DNA of 64,000 nucleotides from Oscillospiraceae bacterium (lineage in GTDB: Bacteria; Bacillota; Clostridia; Oscillospirales; Acutalibacteraceae). The position numbers and the translations under genes were made by a program. The stretch spans positions 40,979 through 104,978 of the forward strand of contig JAQXNV010000048.1 in assembly GCA_029098185.1 (NCBI GenBank), given 5' to 3'. Of the stretch, positions 17,258 through 24,910 are shown piece by piece. The notes below the pieces were generated by a model. That model did not search any database. It was not told the DNA's origin and saw nothing but the letters and a program-made list of their open reading frames with translations. Position 1 is the stretch's first letter; each line of letters begins with the position of its first letter.

Positions 17258-18238
17258 TCAGTTTTCCGGGAACGCAAAGGAGAAGGGCTTGACCGTAGGA
17301 TCCAGCAGATCGAAGCTGTAGCCTTTTTTCTTTGCCGCGCGGATGATAGCGCCTACCTGTTTCACGGTGTCTTTTTTGGTGCCGGAGTTGTGCATCAAAA
17401 CGATGGATTTGTTGTTGGATGTGATGCCGTCAACGGTTGTCGTGTAGATGCTTTTTCCCGTAGCGTCAGAAGCGCTGTCGCCGCTGTCTACGTTCCAGTC
17501 AAAGTAGGTGTAGCCACGCCGTTCCATTTCGGCGATGATGTCCTTGTAGGTCTTTTGGTTGTAGCTGTTGTAACTGCCGCCGGCAAAACGGAAGATGGTC
17601 GCCTTTTCGCCGGTAGCTTCGTAGATGACATCGTTCATCTTGCTGAAGTCCTCCAGGAACGATTCTACAGAAGCGTAGATCTTTTGGTAGTTGTGGCTGA
17701 AGGTGTGGATGCCGATAGCGTGGCCTTCGTCGGCGATTGCTTTGATGAGCCGCTTGGTTTCGCTGGTCACATCGCCCTGACAGGTCAAAAAGAAGGTGGC
17801 CTTCACGTTTTCCTGTTTCAGCTCTTGCAAAAGATCTTCTGTTAGCTGAGAGGGACCGTCGTCAAAGGTGAGATAGACCACCTTGGCCCCTTCCTTTGCC
17901 GGGATCTTTTCAACGATGGGCACATACAGCTCCGGGTACAGGGATTGATACGATAGCTTTCCAGTGGTCTTTGCCGTGGCAGCATTGGGATTGATCTTGG
18001 CCATTTGGGCTGTTTGTTCATCGGTACTGCTTAGCGACGCTTCACTGGTGACAGATGGCGGTTCTGTGTTGGGATCCACCTGGGCGGAACGGTTTGGCAG
18101 CAAAAGCAGCAGCACGATAGCAACAGCCGCGGCAGCCAGAAGTACCGCACCGCCGATGATGGCCAGTACCATCAATCGCTTTGTCCGGTCTGAGCGGCGG
18201 CGTCTGCGCCGGTATTTATCACTGCGGATTGTTTTCAT
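17258..18238 (-). CDS. Polysaccharide deacetylase, membrane-anchored (NodB domain)
   Basis: This extracytoplasmic carbohydrate esterase-4 protein has 326 residues. A basic N-terminus is followed by one transmembrane helix (about 21-48), a low-complexity linker, and a NodB domain from about 118. Motifs are TFDDGP (124-129), HTFSH (178-182) and RFAGGSYN, with a late LMHN where LMHD is common. It probably removes acetyl groups from peptidoglycan GlcNAc or MurNAc. The ATG at 18238 has its own promoter. The spacing and anchor resemble PgdA/PdaA-like enzymes of Clostridia; the exact glycan target is not clear. Confidence 0.88.
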   Translation of the reverse strand: MKTIRSDKYRRRRRRSDRTKRLMVLAIIGGAVLLAAAAVAIVLLLLLPNRSAQVDPNTEPPSVTSEASLSSTDEQTAQMAKINPNAATAKTTGKLSYQSLYPELYVPIVEKIPAKEGAKVVYLTFDDGPSQLTEDLLQELKQENVKATFFLTCQGDVTSETKRLIKAIADEGHAIGIHTFSHNYQKIYASVESFLEDFSKMNDVIYEATGEKATIFRFAGGSYNSYNQKTYKDIIAEMERRGYTYFDWNVDSGDSASDATGKSIYTTTVDGITSNNKSIVLMHNSGTKKDTVKQVGAIIRAAKKKGYSFDLLDPTVKPFSFAFPEN

Positions 18239-18290
18239 GGGAGCACCCCCGAAATTTTTTCATTGAACTGGTGTAAACTGCAATATCCTT

Positions 18291-18320
18291 AGTATAGCAC
18301 AAACAGATAGTCCTTGACAA
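18291..18320 (-). promoter_or_regulatory. Promoter of the polysaccharide deacetylase
   Basis: Minus strand TTGTCA - 18 bp - TATACT with TGC directly before the -10. Confidence 0.7.
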
Positions 18321-18333
18321 TAGCCCTGTTCCA

Positions 18334-18999
18334 TCAGGGGAACCGTGCCACAATGGCCTTGATCCGAATGCCCTGGGCGGTAAAGCGGTCCTCGTGTTCG
18401 GAGGTGATCCGGCATTGGGGACAATCCTCGCCGCAACTGTGCAGGTCTGTGGTGTGCCAGAGAATGTCCAGACCGCTTTCCTTACAGTAGCGCAGCGTGG
18501 CTAGATAGAGGCTTTCATCATCGGTTTTAAAATGCAGCTCTGCGCCGCTTTGCATAAAGGTCTTATATAATTCCAGTTGTCGGGGATAAGTGAGCCGTTT
18601 GCGGTGATGGCGGGCCTTGGGCCAGGGATTACAAAAGTTGATGTACAGCTTTTCGATGCAGTCATCTTTTCCCAGCAGGTCAGTGATCTTCTCAATGTCA
18701 TAGGATAGCAGGGCGATATTGGTCACTGGGCGATCATCCTGGGCGTAGCGGTGCTCGATGTTGCGATGGGCGACGCCCAGAATATCGTAGCTGATGTCGA
18801 TGGCGATATAGTTGATTTCTGGGTTCCGGGCGGCCAGCTCTGCCGTGAAGGTAGCTTTGCCGCAGCCCAGCTCCAGGTGCAGCGGCTGCTCTTTGGGAAA
18901 CCAGTCCTTCCAGTGTCCTTTTTGCTCCGTGGGGTTCTTGACAAAATAGGGACACTGTTCCAGTTCTGGCCGTGCCCAGGCTTTTTTGCGTATGCGCAT
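18334..18999 (-). CDS. trmB: tRNA (guanine-N7)-methyltransferase TrmB
   Basis: This SAM-dependent enzyme makes m7G46 in tRNAs. It has LELGCGKATFTAELA, AIDISYDILGVAHRN and the family hallmark FCNPWPKARHHRKRLTYPRQLE. The ATG at 18999 (MRIRKKAWARPELE) matches known TrmB starts and follows AAAGGGGA, giving 221 residues; a start 12 codons upstream is less likely. The C-terminal part has four cysteines (CGEDCPQC and one upstream), an addition seen in some Clostridia. Single-gene unit. Confidence 0.93.
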   Translation of the reverse strand: MRIRKKAWARPELEQCPYFVKNPTEQKGHWKDWFPKEQPLHLELGCGKATFTAELAARNPEINYIAIDISYDILGVAHRNIEHRYAQDDRPVTNIALLSYDIEKITDLLGKDDCIEKLYINFCNPWPKARHHRKRLTYPRQLELYKTFMQSGAELHFKTDDESLYLATLRYCKESGLDILWHTTDLHSCGEDCPQCRITSEHEDRFTAQGIRIKAIVARFP

Positions 19000-19033
19000 A
19001 GGATCTTCCCCTTTGTGTTTTCGATATTTTTTC

Positions 19034-19062
19034 ATTATAACAAATTTTTAAGGATTTGTCGA
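19034..19062 (-). promoter_or_regulatory. Promoter of trmB
   Basis: Minus strand TCGACA - 17 bp - TATAAT with extended TGT. Confidence 0.7.
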
Positions 19063-19110
19063 TTGAAAACAGGAATCTTGTCACTTTTCGGAAAAAATCC
19101 ACGGAAGAAC

Positions 19111-19139
19111 TTGAAAAGTCCCCGGCGCAGTAGTATAAT
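19111..19139 (+). promoter_or_regulatory. Promoter of pyrBI
   Basis: TTGAAA - 17 bp - TATAAT. The 121-base leader to pyrB shows no terminator or PyrR-type antiterminator fold. Confidence 0.8.
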
Positions 19140-19260
19140 ACATAAGGTTTCGGCAACAGCAGCGGGATGTCCGCTTTGGGATGATTTGTGCTAGCGCCGA
19201 AGAATTATTGAACGTCAGAAAAATGATTTTGGGAACGCACACGATACGGAGGTAGACTTG

Positions 19261-20181
19261 ATGAGACATTTAATTGATCCTTTGGATTTTACCGTGGAGG
19301 AGATTGATTCCTTTTTAGATTTGGCGGATAAAATCGTGGAAAACCCGAAAAAATATAGTCACGTTTGTGACGGCAAAAAGCTGGCCACCTTATTTTATGA
19401 GCCGAGTACCCGTACCAGATTGAGCTTCGAAGCTGCGATGCTCAATCTTGGAGGCAGTGTGCTTGGCTTTTCTTCTGGTCAGAACAGCTCGGCGGCAAAG
19501 GGAGAAAGCGTCGCCGATACCATCCGGACCGTTTCGGCTTTTGCAGACATCGCCGCCATGCGTCATCCCAAAGAAGGCGCGCCGCTGGTAGCGTCCATGT
19601 TCTCCCGGATCCCGGTCATCAATGCCGGCGACGGCGGCCATCAGCACCCGACCCAGACGTTGACGGACCTGATGACGATCCGGTCGTTGAAAGGGCGGTT
19701 GGGCGATATGACCGTCGGTCTCTGCGGCGACCTGAAATTTGGCCGCACAACCCATTCCCTCATCAAATCTCTGGCCCGCTACAAGGGCATCCGGTTTGTC
19801 CTGGTGGCGCCGGAGGAGCTGCAGGTGCCGGATTACATTTCCGAGGGCGTACTGAAAGCCAACGGCATCCCCTTTAAGATGGTGACCCGACTGGAGGACG
19901 TCATCGGCGAGTTGGATGTGCTGTACATGACGAGAGTGCAGCGGGAACGTTTCTTCAACGAAGAGGATTATATCCGCCTGAAGGACAGCTACATTCTCAA
20001 CGCTGCCAAGATGGAATTAGCCAGGGAGGATATGATCGTTCTGCATCCTCTGCCGAGAGTCAACGAAATCGCTGGCGAGGTGGACAGCGATCCCCGTGCC
20101 CAATATTTCAATCAAGTCCAATACGGCGTCTATATTCGCATGGCGCTGATCATCAAGCTGCTGGAGTTGGAGGTAGATTAA
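19261..20181 (+). CDS. pyrB: Aspartate carbamoyltransferase catalytic subunit
   Basis: This enzyme condenses carbamoyl phosphate and aspartate in de novo pyrimidine synthesis. The carbamoyl-phosphate motif STRTRLSFE is near residue 53, [11 protein letters not shown] near 132, and HPLPRVNEI near 263. It has 306 residues. The ATG at 19261 follows CGGAGG; a TTG directly before it is a possible but weaker start. pyrI begins right after the stop, so this is a PyrB/PyrI holoenzyme and not the regulator-free Bacillus type. Confidence 0.96.
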   Translation: MRHLIDPLDFTVEEIDSFLDLADKIVENPKKYSHVCDGKKLATLFYEPSTRTRLSFEAAMLNLGGSVLGFSSGQNSSAAKGESVADTIRTVSAFADIAAMRHPKEGAPLVASMFSRIPVINAGDGGHQHPTQTLTDLMTIRSLKGRLGDMTVGLCGDLKFGRTTHSLIKSLARYKGIRFVLVAPEELQVPDYISEGVLKANGIPFKMVTRLEDVIGELDVLYMTRVQRERFFNEEDYIRLKDSYILNAAKMELAREDMIVLHPLPRVNEIAGEVDSDPRAQYFNQVQYGVYIRMALIIKLLELEVD

Positions 20182-20613
20182 ATGTTAAATGTAGATAGTT
20201 TGGAAAAAGGCATCGTCATTGACCATATCCGGGCGGGAAGCTGTATGGAGATCTACAAATATCTGGAGCTGGACAAGCTGGATTGCAGCGTGGCCATCAT
20301 CAAAAATGCCAAGAGCGACGCCATGGGCAAGAAGGACATCATCAAGATCGAGGGCATGATCGACGTGGATCTGGATGTGCTGGGTTTTATTGACTGCAAC
20401 ATTACCATCAATATTATCGACCATGGCACGATCATCGAGAAGAAGAAGCTGAAGCTGCCAAAGATGGTGAAGAACGTGGTGTCCTGCAAGAATCCCCGGT
20501 GCATCACTTCTGTGGAGCGGAACATCGACCAGATCTTTAAGCTGTGCGATGCAGAGCATCATGTTTACCGCTGCGCTTACTGCGAGCAAAAATACGAACC
20601 AAACGAAGATTGA
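20182..20613 (+). CDS. pyrI: Aspartate carbamoyltransferase regulatory subunit
   Basis: This allosteric subunit binds nucleotides in its N-terminal domain (ATP activation, CTP inhibition) and docks on PyrB through a C-terminal zinc site. The four zinc cysteines are visible as CKNPRC and CAYCEQKY. It has 143 residues. Its ATG directly follows the pyrB stop, so translation is coupled. Confidence 0.95.
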   Translation: MLNVDSLEKGIVIDHIRAGSCMEIYKYLELDKLDCSVAIIKNAKSDAMGKKDIIKIEGMIDVDLDVLGFIDCNITINIIDHGTIIEKKKLKLPKMVKNVVSCKNPRCITSVERNIDQIFKLCDAEHHVYRCAYCEQKYEPNED

Positions 20614-20620
20614 TCAAAGC

Positions 20621-20652
20621 ATCCCCTAGCCGTGGCTGGGGGATATTTTATG
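20621..20652 (+). terminator. Terminator after pyrBI
   Basis: ATCCCCTAGCC / GGCTGGGGGAT hairpin followed by ATTTTA. Confidence 0.7.
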
Positions 20653-20688
20653 TCATGCAAAGTTTCTTTCATCACTTTTGTTCTCCTA

Positions 20689-21036
20689 GGCTACATTCCC
20701 TGCTGCGCACACGGGATGGGGATCATCTTTTTCAGCAAAAGTTTCCAAGGAAGGCTTCTGTTTGTTTAGGCCACATTTCCCGCTGCGCACACGGGATGGG
20801 GGCCACCTTTCTCAGCAAAAGTTTCCAAGAGAGGATTTTATTCGTTTAGTCCACATTCCCCGCTGCGCACACGGGATGGGGGTCATCTTTTTCAGCAAAA
20901 GTCCCCAAAGAAGGCTTCTGTTCATTTAGGCCACATTTCCCGCTGCGCACACGGGATGGGGATCACCTTTCTCAGCAAAAAGTTTCCAAGGAAGGATTTT
21001 ATTCGTTTAGGCCACATTTACCGCTGCCCGTATAGA
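20689..21036. repeat. 80-bp tandem repeat array, four full copies and a partial fifth
   Basis: Units start at 20689, 20769, 20849, 20929 and (one base longer) 21010. Each opens with a GGCCACATTTCCC-like segment, then a core CGCTGCGCACACGGGATGGGG that includes a short TTCCC/GGGAT inverted repeat, then TCAGCAAAAG and an A/T-rich end. Copies 1 and 3 share one version of the second half (CATCTTTTTC...GCTTCTG) and copies 2 and 4 another (CACCTTTCTC...GGATTTTATTCG), so a 160-bp dimer was duplicated. Eighty is not a multiple of three, so it is not a repeat protein. A diverged half-unit may precede it at about 20651-20688. Confidence 0.92.
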
Positions 21037-21059
21037 GACGGATAAGATTTCTTTCCTAT

Positions 21060-21088
21060 GCAAAAAGCCTCCCATCGGGAGGCTTTCT
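21060..21088 (-). terminator. Terminator of the thioesterase gene
   Basis: AAAGCCTCCC / GGGAGGCTTT with a four-base loop; on the minus strand it is followed by TTTTTGC. Confidence 0.8.
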
Positions 21089-21096
21089 CTACATCG

Positions 21097-21519
21097 TTAT
21101 TGGGCCAGTTCTGCGATCTGTCCGTATAAAGACGGATAGGCTTTTTTCATATTCATGGGATGTAGGTTCGCGTCTGCCCAGGCATGGGTAGAAGTACCCT
21201 CTACCATGACGGTCTGTTCCGGATCGTCCGTTTTATAGATGCGATAACCAAAAACGATACGGGCCGGCGTGATGCGCTGAATGTACGTTTCTACCGTCAG
21301 TTCGTCCTCATAGCGGGCAGGGATGCGATAACGGCAGGTCAGCTCTGCCACCGGCATTAGGATGCCCATTTCTTCCATCTTGGAATAGGTCATGCCAATG
21401 GTCTTGATAAAATCGGTGCGGGCCAGTTCAAACCATACGGGATAGACAGCATGATGGACGACGCCCATCTGATCTGTCTCGGCATAGCGCACGCAAACCT
21501 GGCTTTTTGTCACAGTCAT
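21097..21519 (-). CDS. Acyl-CoA thioesterase, YbgC/4-hydroxybenzoyl-CoA type hotdog protein
   Basis: This hotdog-fold thioesterase of 140 residues has the active-site signature VRYAETDQMGVVHHAVYPVWFE, with the catalytic Asp of the YxxTDxMGxV motif near residue 15. It hydrolyses short or aromatic acyl-CoAs in the cytoplasm. The ATG at 21519 follows GAAGGAGG. It lies downstream of the cyclophilin gene on the same strand but is separated from it by a terminator. Confidence 0.88.
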   Translation of the reverse strand: MTVTKSQVCVRYAETDQMGVVHHAVYPVWFELARTDFIKTIGMTYSKMEEMGILMPVAELTCRYRIPARYEDELTVETYIQRITPARIVFGYRIYKTDDPEQTVMVEGTSTHAWADANLHPMNMKKAYPSLYGQIAELAQ

Positions 21520-21533
21520 AAGATCCCTCCTTC

Positions 21534-21566
21534 AAAAAACAGGATGCAGTTTCCCCGCACCCTGTT
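21534..21566 (-). terminator. Terminator of the cyclophilin gene
   Basis: Minus strand AACAGGGTGC / GCATCCTGTT stem followed by TTTT. Confidence 0.65.
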
Positions 21567-21584
21567 CTGTACAGTTTGTTTTGT

Positions 21585-22115
21585 TTATACGCGGCCTTTT
21601 AGCTCTTCCGGCGGATCGTACTCCTCACCGAAGGTATCGACAGTTACCTTTGTCATGACCTGTGGCTCCAGCGGCTTATCGTTGCGGCTGCGCTTGACAT
21701 GGGCGATCTTCTGGGCGACATCCATGCCCTCAATGACCTTGCCGAAGGAAGCGTAGCTGCCGTTGAGATGGGGAGCGTCGGCGACCATGATGAAGAACTG
21801 GGAGCCGGCACTGTTTGGCATACTGGAGCGTGCCATGGACAGAACGCCTTCTGTATGGAGCAGGTCGTTGGCAAAACCGTTGGTGTAGAATTCACCGTAG
21901 ATGGAGTGGCCCGGGCCGCCGCAGCCAGTACCCTCGGGATCGCCGCCCTGGATCATGAAGCCGGGGATGACGCGATGGAAGGTAAGGCCGTCATAGAAGC
22001 CTTTTTTGACCAGATAGATAAAATTGCGAACCGTGTTGGGCGCTACATCGGGGTACAGTTCGGCTTTGATAGTGCCCTGATTGGTTTCAAACGTAACGAT
22101 TGGATTAGTGCTCAT
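21585..22115 (-). CDS. Cyclophilin-type peptidyl-prolyl cis-trans isomerase
   Basis: This is a cytoplasmic proline isomerase of 176 residues without a signal peptide. Catalytic and ligand residues lie in FHRVIPGFMIQGGDPEGTG, the AMARS-like SMARS segment, and QFFIM. It is a folding helper of broad specificity. It has its own consensus promoter (22160-22188) and terminator. Confidence 0.93.
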   Translation of the reverse strand: MSTNPIVTFETNQGTIKAELYPDVAPNTVRNFIYLVKKGFYDGLTFHRVIPGFMIQGGDPEGTGCGGPGHSIYGEFYTNGFANDLLHTEGVLSMARSSMPNSAGSQFFIMVADAPHLNGSYASFGKVIEGMDVAQKIAHVKRSRNDKPLEPQVMTKVTVDTFGEEYDPPEELKGRV

Positions 22116-22159
22116 AGTGTTAAATCCTCCAGATGATAATAGTCCATGCGTACCTTTCC

Positions 22160-22188
22160 ATTATAGTATGTCCTGGAAGAAACTGCAA
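22160..22188 (-). promoter_or_regulatory. Promoter of the cyclophilin gene
   Basis: Minus strand TTGCAG - 17 bp - TATAAT. Confidence 0.8.
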
Positions 22189-22279
22189 GTATCATTTTTG
22201 TTTTGTGCAAAATTCCCCGACGAGAGTGTAAAAAAATGGGATAAAAAATTAGATGAGATGCTAAAAATAAAAATGCCCC

Positions 22280-22308
22280 TTAAAAATTTCTGTGCAATGT
22301 AGTATAAT
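22280..22308 (+). promoter_or_regulatory. Promoter of fbp
   Basis: TTAAAA - 17 bp - TATAAT, 48 bases before the start; the -35 is weak. Confidence 0.55.
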
Positions 22309-22355
22309 AAAAGAATGAGAACTTGCACTTGCAATCATCACAGGAGGTACCATTG

Positions 22356-24290
22356 ATGAAAACGAAAATAGACGAAAAAGACCTAAAATATCTTTCCCTG
22401 CTGGCGGAAAAATATCCGACAGTACAGGATGTCTGCACAGAGATCATCAACCTGAAGGCCATTCTCAACCTGCCAAAAGGCACAGAGCATTTTATGAGCG
22501 ATCTGCACGGCGAAGCCGAGGCATTTTATCACATCATGAATAACTGCTCCGGCGTTATCCGGGAGAAGGTGGACATGGCCTTTGATAAGGAGCTGTCCAA
22601 AAAGCAGCGGTCCGACCTCTGTACGCTGATCTACTACCCGGAGCAGAAGCTGAAGCTGGAGAAGAAAAAGCGGGAGGACATGAACGACTGGTATCGCATC
22701 ACGCTCCATCGTTTGTTGACTATCGTGCAGATCGTGTCATCCAAGTATACCCGGTCCAAGGTCCGCAAAGCCATGCCTGCGGATTACCGCTACATCATTG
22801 AAGAGCTGCTCCACACCCAGTCCGACCAGGATTTCAACCAGCAACAGTATCATAACGAGATCATCAAGACGATCATCTCTCTGCACAACGCCGATGATTT
22901 TATTATCGCCATGTCCACGCTGATCAAGCGTCTGGCCGTAGACCACCTGCACATTGTGGGCGATATTTTTGATAGAGGCCCTCGCCCCGATACCATTATG
23001 GATATGCTGATGGATCACCATTCCTGCGACATCCAGTGGGGCAATCACGACATCCTGTGGATGGGTGCTGCCGCCGGCAGTGAAGTGTGTATCGCTACCG
23101 TGGTGCGGTTGTGCGTCAACCATAAGTGCATCCACTTGCTGGAGAGCGGCTACGGTATCAGCCTGCGCAAGCTGAACGTCTTTGCCAATGAAGTGTATCT
23201 GCCGACCAGCAAGGATATTCGAGACGCGATGCACCGGGCTATGGCGGTCATCATGTATAAGCTGGAAGCTCAGCTCATCCACCGCCATCCGGAGTACAAG
23301 ATGGAAAACCGGCTGCTGCTGGAGAAGATCGACTATGAAAACAAGTGCATCGAGATCGACGGCAACACCTATGCACTGAAAACCGTTGACTTCCCGACCG
23401 TAGACCCCAACGATCCGTATACCCTGACGCCAGAGGAGCAGGATGTCCTCGACGGTCTGGTAGAGTCCTTTAAAGACAGCGAGCGGCTCCATCGCCATGT
23501 GGAGTTCCTGTATTCTGTGGGCAGCCTGTATAAGTGCTTCAATAATAATCTGCTGTTCCATGCCTGTGTGCCGATGAATGCTGACGGTTCCTTCACAGAG
23601 CTGGAGATCAACGGGCAAAAGGTCAAGGGCAAAGCGCTGATGGATCTTTCGGAGGAAATTGCCCGTGATGCCTACTTCAGCCACGATCCTGAGGAGCGCC
23701 GCTATGGCCAGGACTTCATGTATTATCTCTGGAGCGGCCCAAAATCGCCGATCTTTGGCAGAGCGAAGATGACTACCTTTGAGCGGCAGTTCATCGAGGA
23801 TAAGTCTATCTGGGCAGAGGCCAAGGATGATTACTACACCTTCTACACCGAGGAGGAAACTTGTGACAAGATCCTGCGGGAGTTTGGTCTGAATCCGGAG
23901 TTTGGTCACATCATCAATGGCCATGTGCCGGTCAAGGCATCTAAGGGTGAGAACCCTGTCAAGGCCAACGGTAAGATGATGGTCATCGACGGCGGCTTCT
24001 GCAAGGCATATCAAAAGACGACAGGTATTGCCGGCTACACGCTGATCTTCAATTCCCACGGTATGCGCATCGTGTCTCATGAGCCGTTCTGCGGCATCCA
24101 GTCTGTGCTGGAGGAGAACAAGGATATGGATACGGACATCGACTTCTTCCAGGCGGCGCCGGAGCGTATCATGGTTGCCGGCACAGATGTCGGCCAAAAG
24201 CTGAGCGATAACGTGCGCAATCTCGAACTGCTGCTGGAAGCCTATCGCAGTGGCGTTCTGCGTCCCCAAGCCCCCAAAAAGCGTACATAA
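22356..24290 (+). CDS. fbp: Fructose-1,6-bisphosphatase class III
   Basis: This gluconeogenic phosphatase is of the Firmicutes-type class III, a calcineurin-like metallophosphatase unrelated to classes I and II. Metal motifs are SDLHGEAEAF near residue 48, VGDIFDRGPRPD near 203, WGNHDILWMG near 230, and NGHVPVKASKGENPVKANGK near 520. It has 644 residues, normal for the class. The ATG at 22356 follows AGGAGG. In Bacillus it is activated by PEP. Single-gene unit. Confidence 0.95.
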   Translation: MKTKIDEKDLKYLSLLAEKYPTVQDVCTEIINLKAILNLPKGTEHFMSDLHGEAEAFYHIMNNCSGVIREKVDMAFDKELSKKQRSDLCTLIYYPEQKLKLEKKKREDMNDWYRITLHRLLTIVQIVSSKYTRSKVRKAMPADYRYIIEELLHTQSDQDFNQQQYHNEIIKTIISLHNADDFIIAMSTLIKRLAVDHLHIVGDIFDRGPRPDTIMDMLMDHHSCDIQWGNHDILWMGAAAGSEVCIATVVRLCVNHKCIHLLESGYGISLRKLNVFANEVYLPTSKDIRDAMHRAMAVIMYKLEAQLIHRHPEYKMENRLLLEKIDYENKCIEIDGNTYALKTVDFPTVDPNDPYTLTPEEQDVLDGLVESFKDSERLHRHVEFLYSVGSLYKCFNNNLLFHACVPMNADGSFTELEINGQKVKGKALMDLSEEIARDAYFSHDPEERRYGQDFMYYLWSGPKSPIFGRAKMTTFERQFIEDKSIWAEAKDDYYTFYTEEETCDKILREFGLNPEFGHIINGHVPVKASKGENPVKANGKMMVIDGGFCKAYQKTTGIAGYTLIFNSHGMRIVSHEPFCGIQSVLEENKDMDTDIDFFQAAPERIMVAGTDVGQKLSDNVRNLELLLEAYRSGVLRPQAPKKRT

Positions 24291-24309
24291 AAAGATCTCT
24301 AAACGATGA

Positions 24310-24347
24310 GATCCCGGATTGGAACGATTCCAGTCCGGGATCTTTTG
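24310..24347 (+). terminator. Terminator after fbp
   Basis: GATCCCGGA / TCCGGGATC stem followed by TTTTGTT. Confidence 0.75.
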
Positions 24348-24791
24348 TTATGTATCCTTTTGCGTCTCCTCGTTTTCTTTTGCCGCCACCTGTGCCTGTT
24401 CTTTTAACAGATCACGGATCTCCGTCAGCAGCAGTTCTTCCTTTGTTGGTTCCGGCGGGGCAGCAGGAGCTTCCTCCTTTTTCCGGCGGAACTTGCCGAT
24501 GAGTTTGATGCAGAGGAAGATCGTAAAGGCGATGATAAAGAAATCGATGATGTTTTGCAAAAATAGGCCGTATTGCAGGGAAATAGGATCTCCGGTAGCA
24601 GAAGGGATCGTAAAGGCCAGCTCAGAGAGATTGATGGAGCCGGTGAGCAGAGAGAGCGCTGGCATGATGATGTTGTCCACCAGGGAGGAGACGATCTTGC
24701 CAAAGGCGGCGCCGATGACGACGCCGACAGCCATGTCGATGACGTTGCCCTTGGAGACAAAGGCTTTGAAATCTGCGAAAAACTTTTTCAT
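24348..24791 (-). CDS. mscL: Large-conductance mechanosensitive channel MscL
   Basis: This pentameric osmotic safety valve has 147 residues. The N-terminal [31 protein letters not shown] contains the amphipathic helix and the first pore-lining helix. The second transmembrane helix (about 72-95) is followed by a charged cytoplasmic helix ending in [15 protein letters not shown]. The ATG at 24791 follows AAAGGTTGA and matches known MscL starts; the longer frame lies over the promoter. Confidence 0.94.
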   Translation of the reverse strand: MKKFFADFKAFVSKGNVIDMAVGVVIGAAFGKIVSSLVDNIIMPALSLLTGSINLSELAFTIPSATGDPISLQYGLFLQNIIDFFIIAFTIFLCIKLIGKFRRKKEEAPAAPPEPTKEELLLTEIRDLLKEQAQVAAKENEETQKDT

Positions 24792-24825
24792 CAAATCAAC
24801 CTTTCTTTCGAAAAATAACGACTTG

Positions 24826-24854
24826 ATTGTAACAAAATCGAAAGAAAAAAGCAA
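24826..24854 (-). promoter_or_regulatory. Promoter of mscL, overlapping the upstream terminator
   Basis: Minus strand TTGCTT - 17 bp - TACAAT. The -35 lies inside the base and U-run of the terminator at 24843-24878. Confidence 0.65.
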
Positions 24855-24878
24855 CAGAAACCATCAGATTTCTGCTGC
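24843..24878 (-). terminator. Terminator after the dehydratase-activase operon
   Basis: Minus strand GCAGCAGAAA / TTTCTGTTGC stem followed by TTTTTTC. Confidence 0.8.
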
Positions 24879-24910
24879 AAATTGCTTTTGATGAAGCTTT
24901 ACGAAAAAAG

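Noticed and set aside
18996-19004. GCATAGGAT on the plus strand at trmB as a sporulation promoter
   Set aside because: It lies over the trmB start codon and points away from it; no gene begins nearby on that strand.
19140-19260. PyrR attenuator or uracil-sensing leader before pyrB
   Set aside because: No terminator/antiterminator pair and no PyrR-binding loop could be found in the 121-base leader.
20544-20849. 101-codon plus-strand frame over the repeats
   Set aside because: It overlaps the end of pyrI in another frame, and the 80-bp period breaks the frame in each copy.
20689-21036. CRISPR array
   Set aside because: The whole 80-bp unit is repeated without unique spacers, and no cas genes are near.
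22737-24269. 510-codon minus-strand frame
   Set aside because: Antisense to fbp, whose metal motifs are all present on the plus strand.
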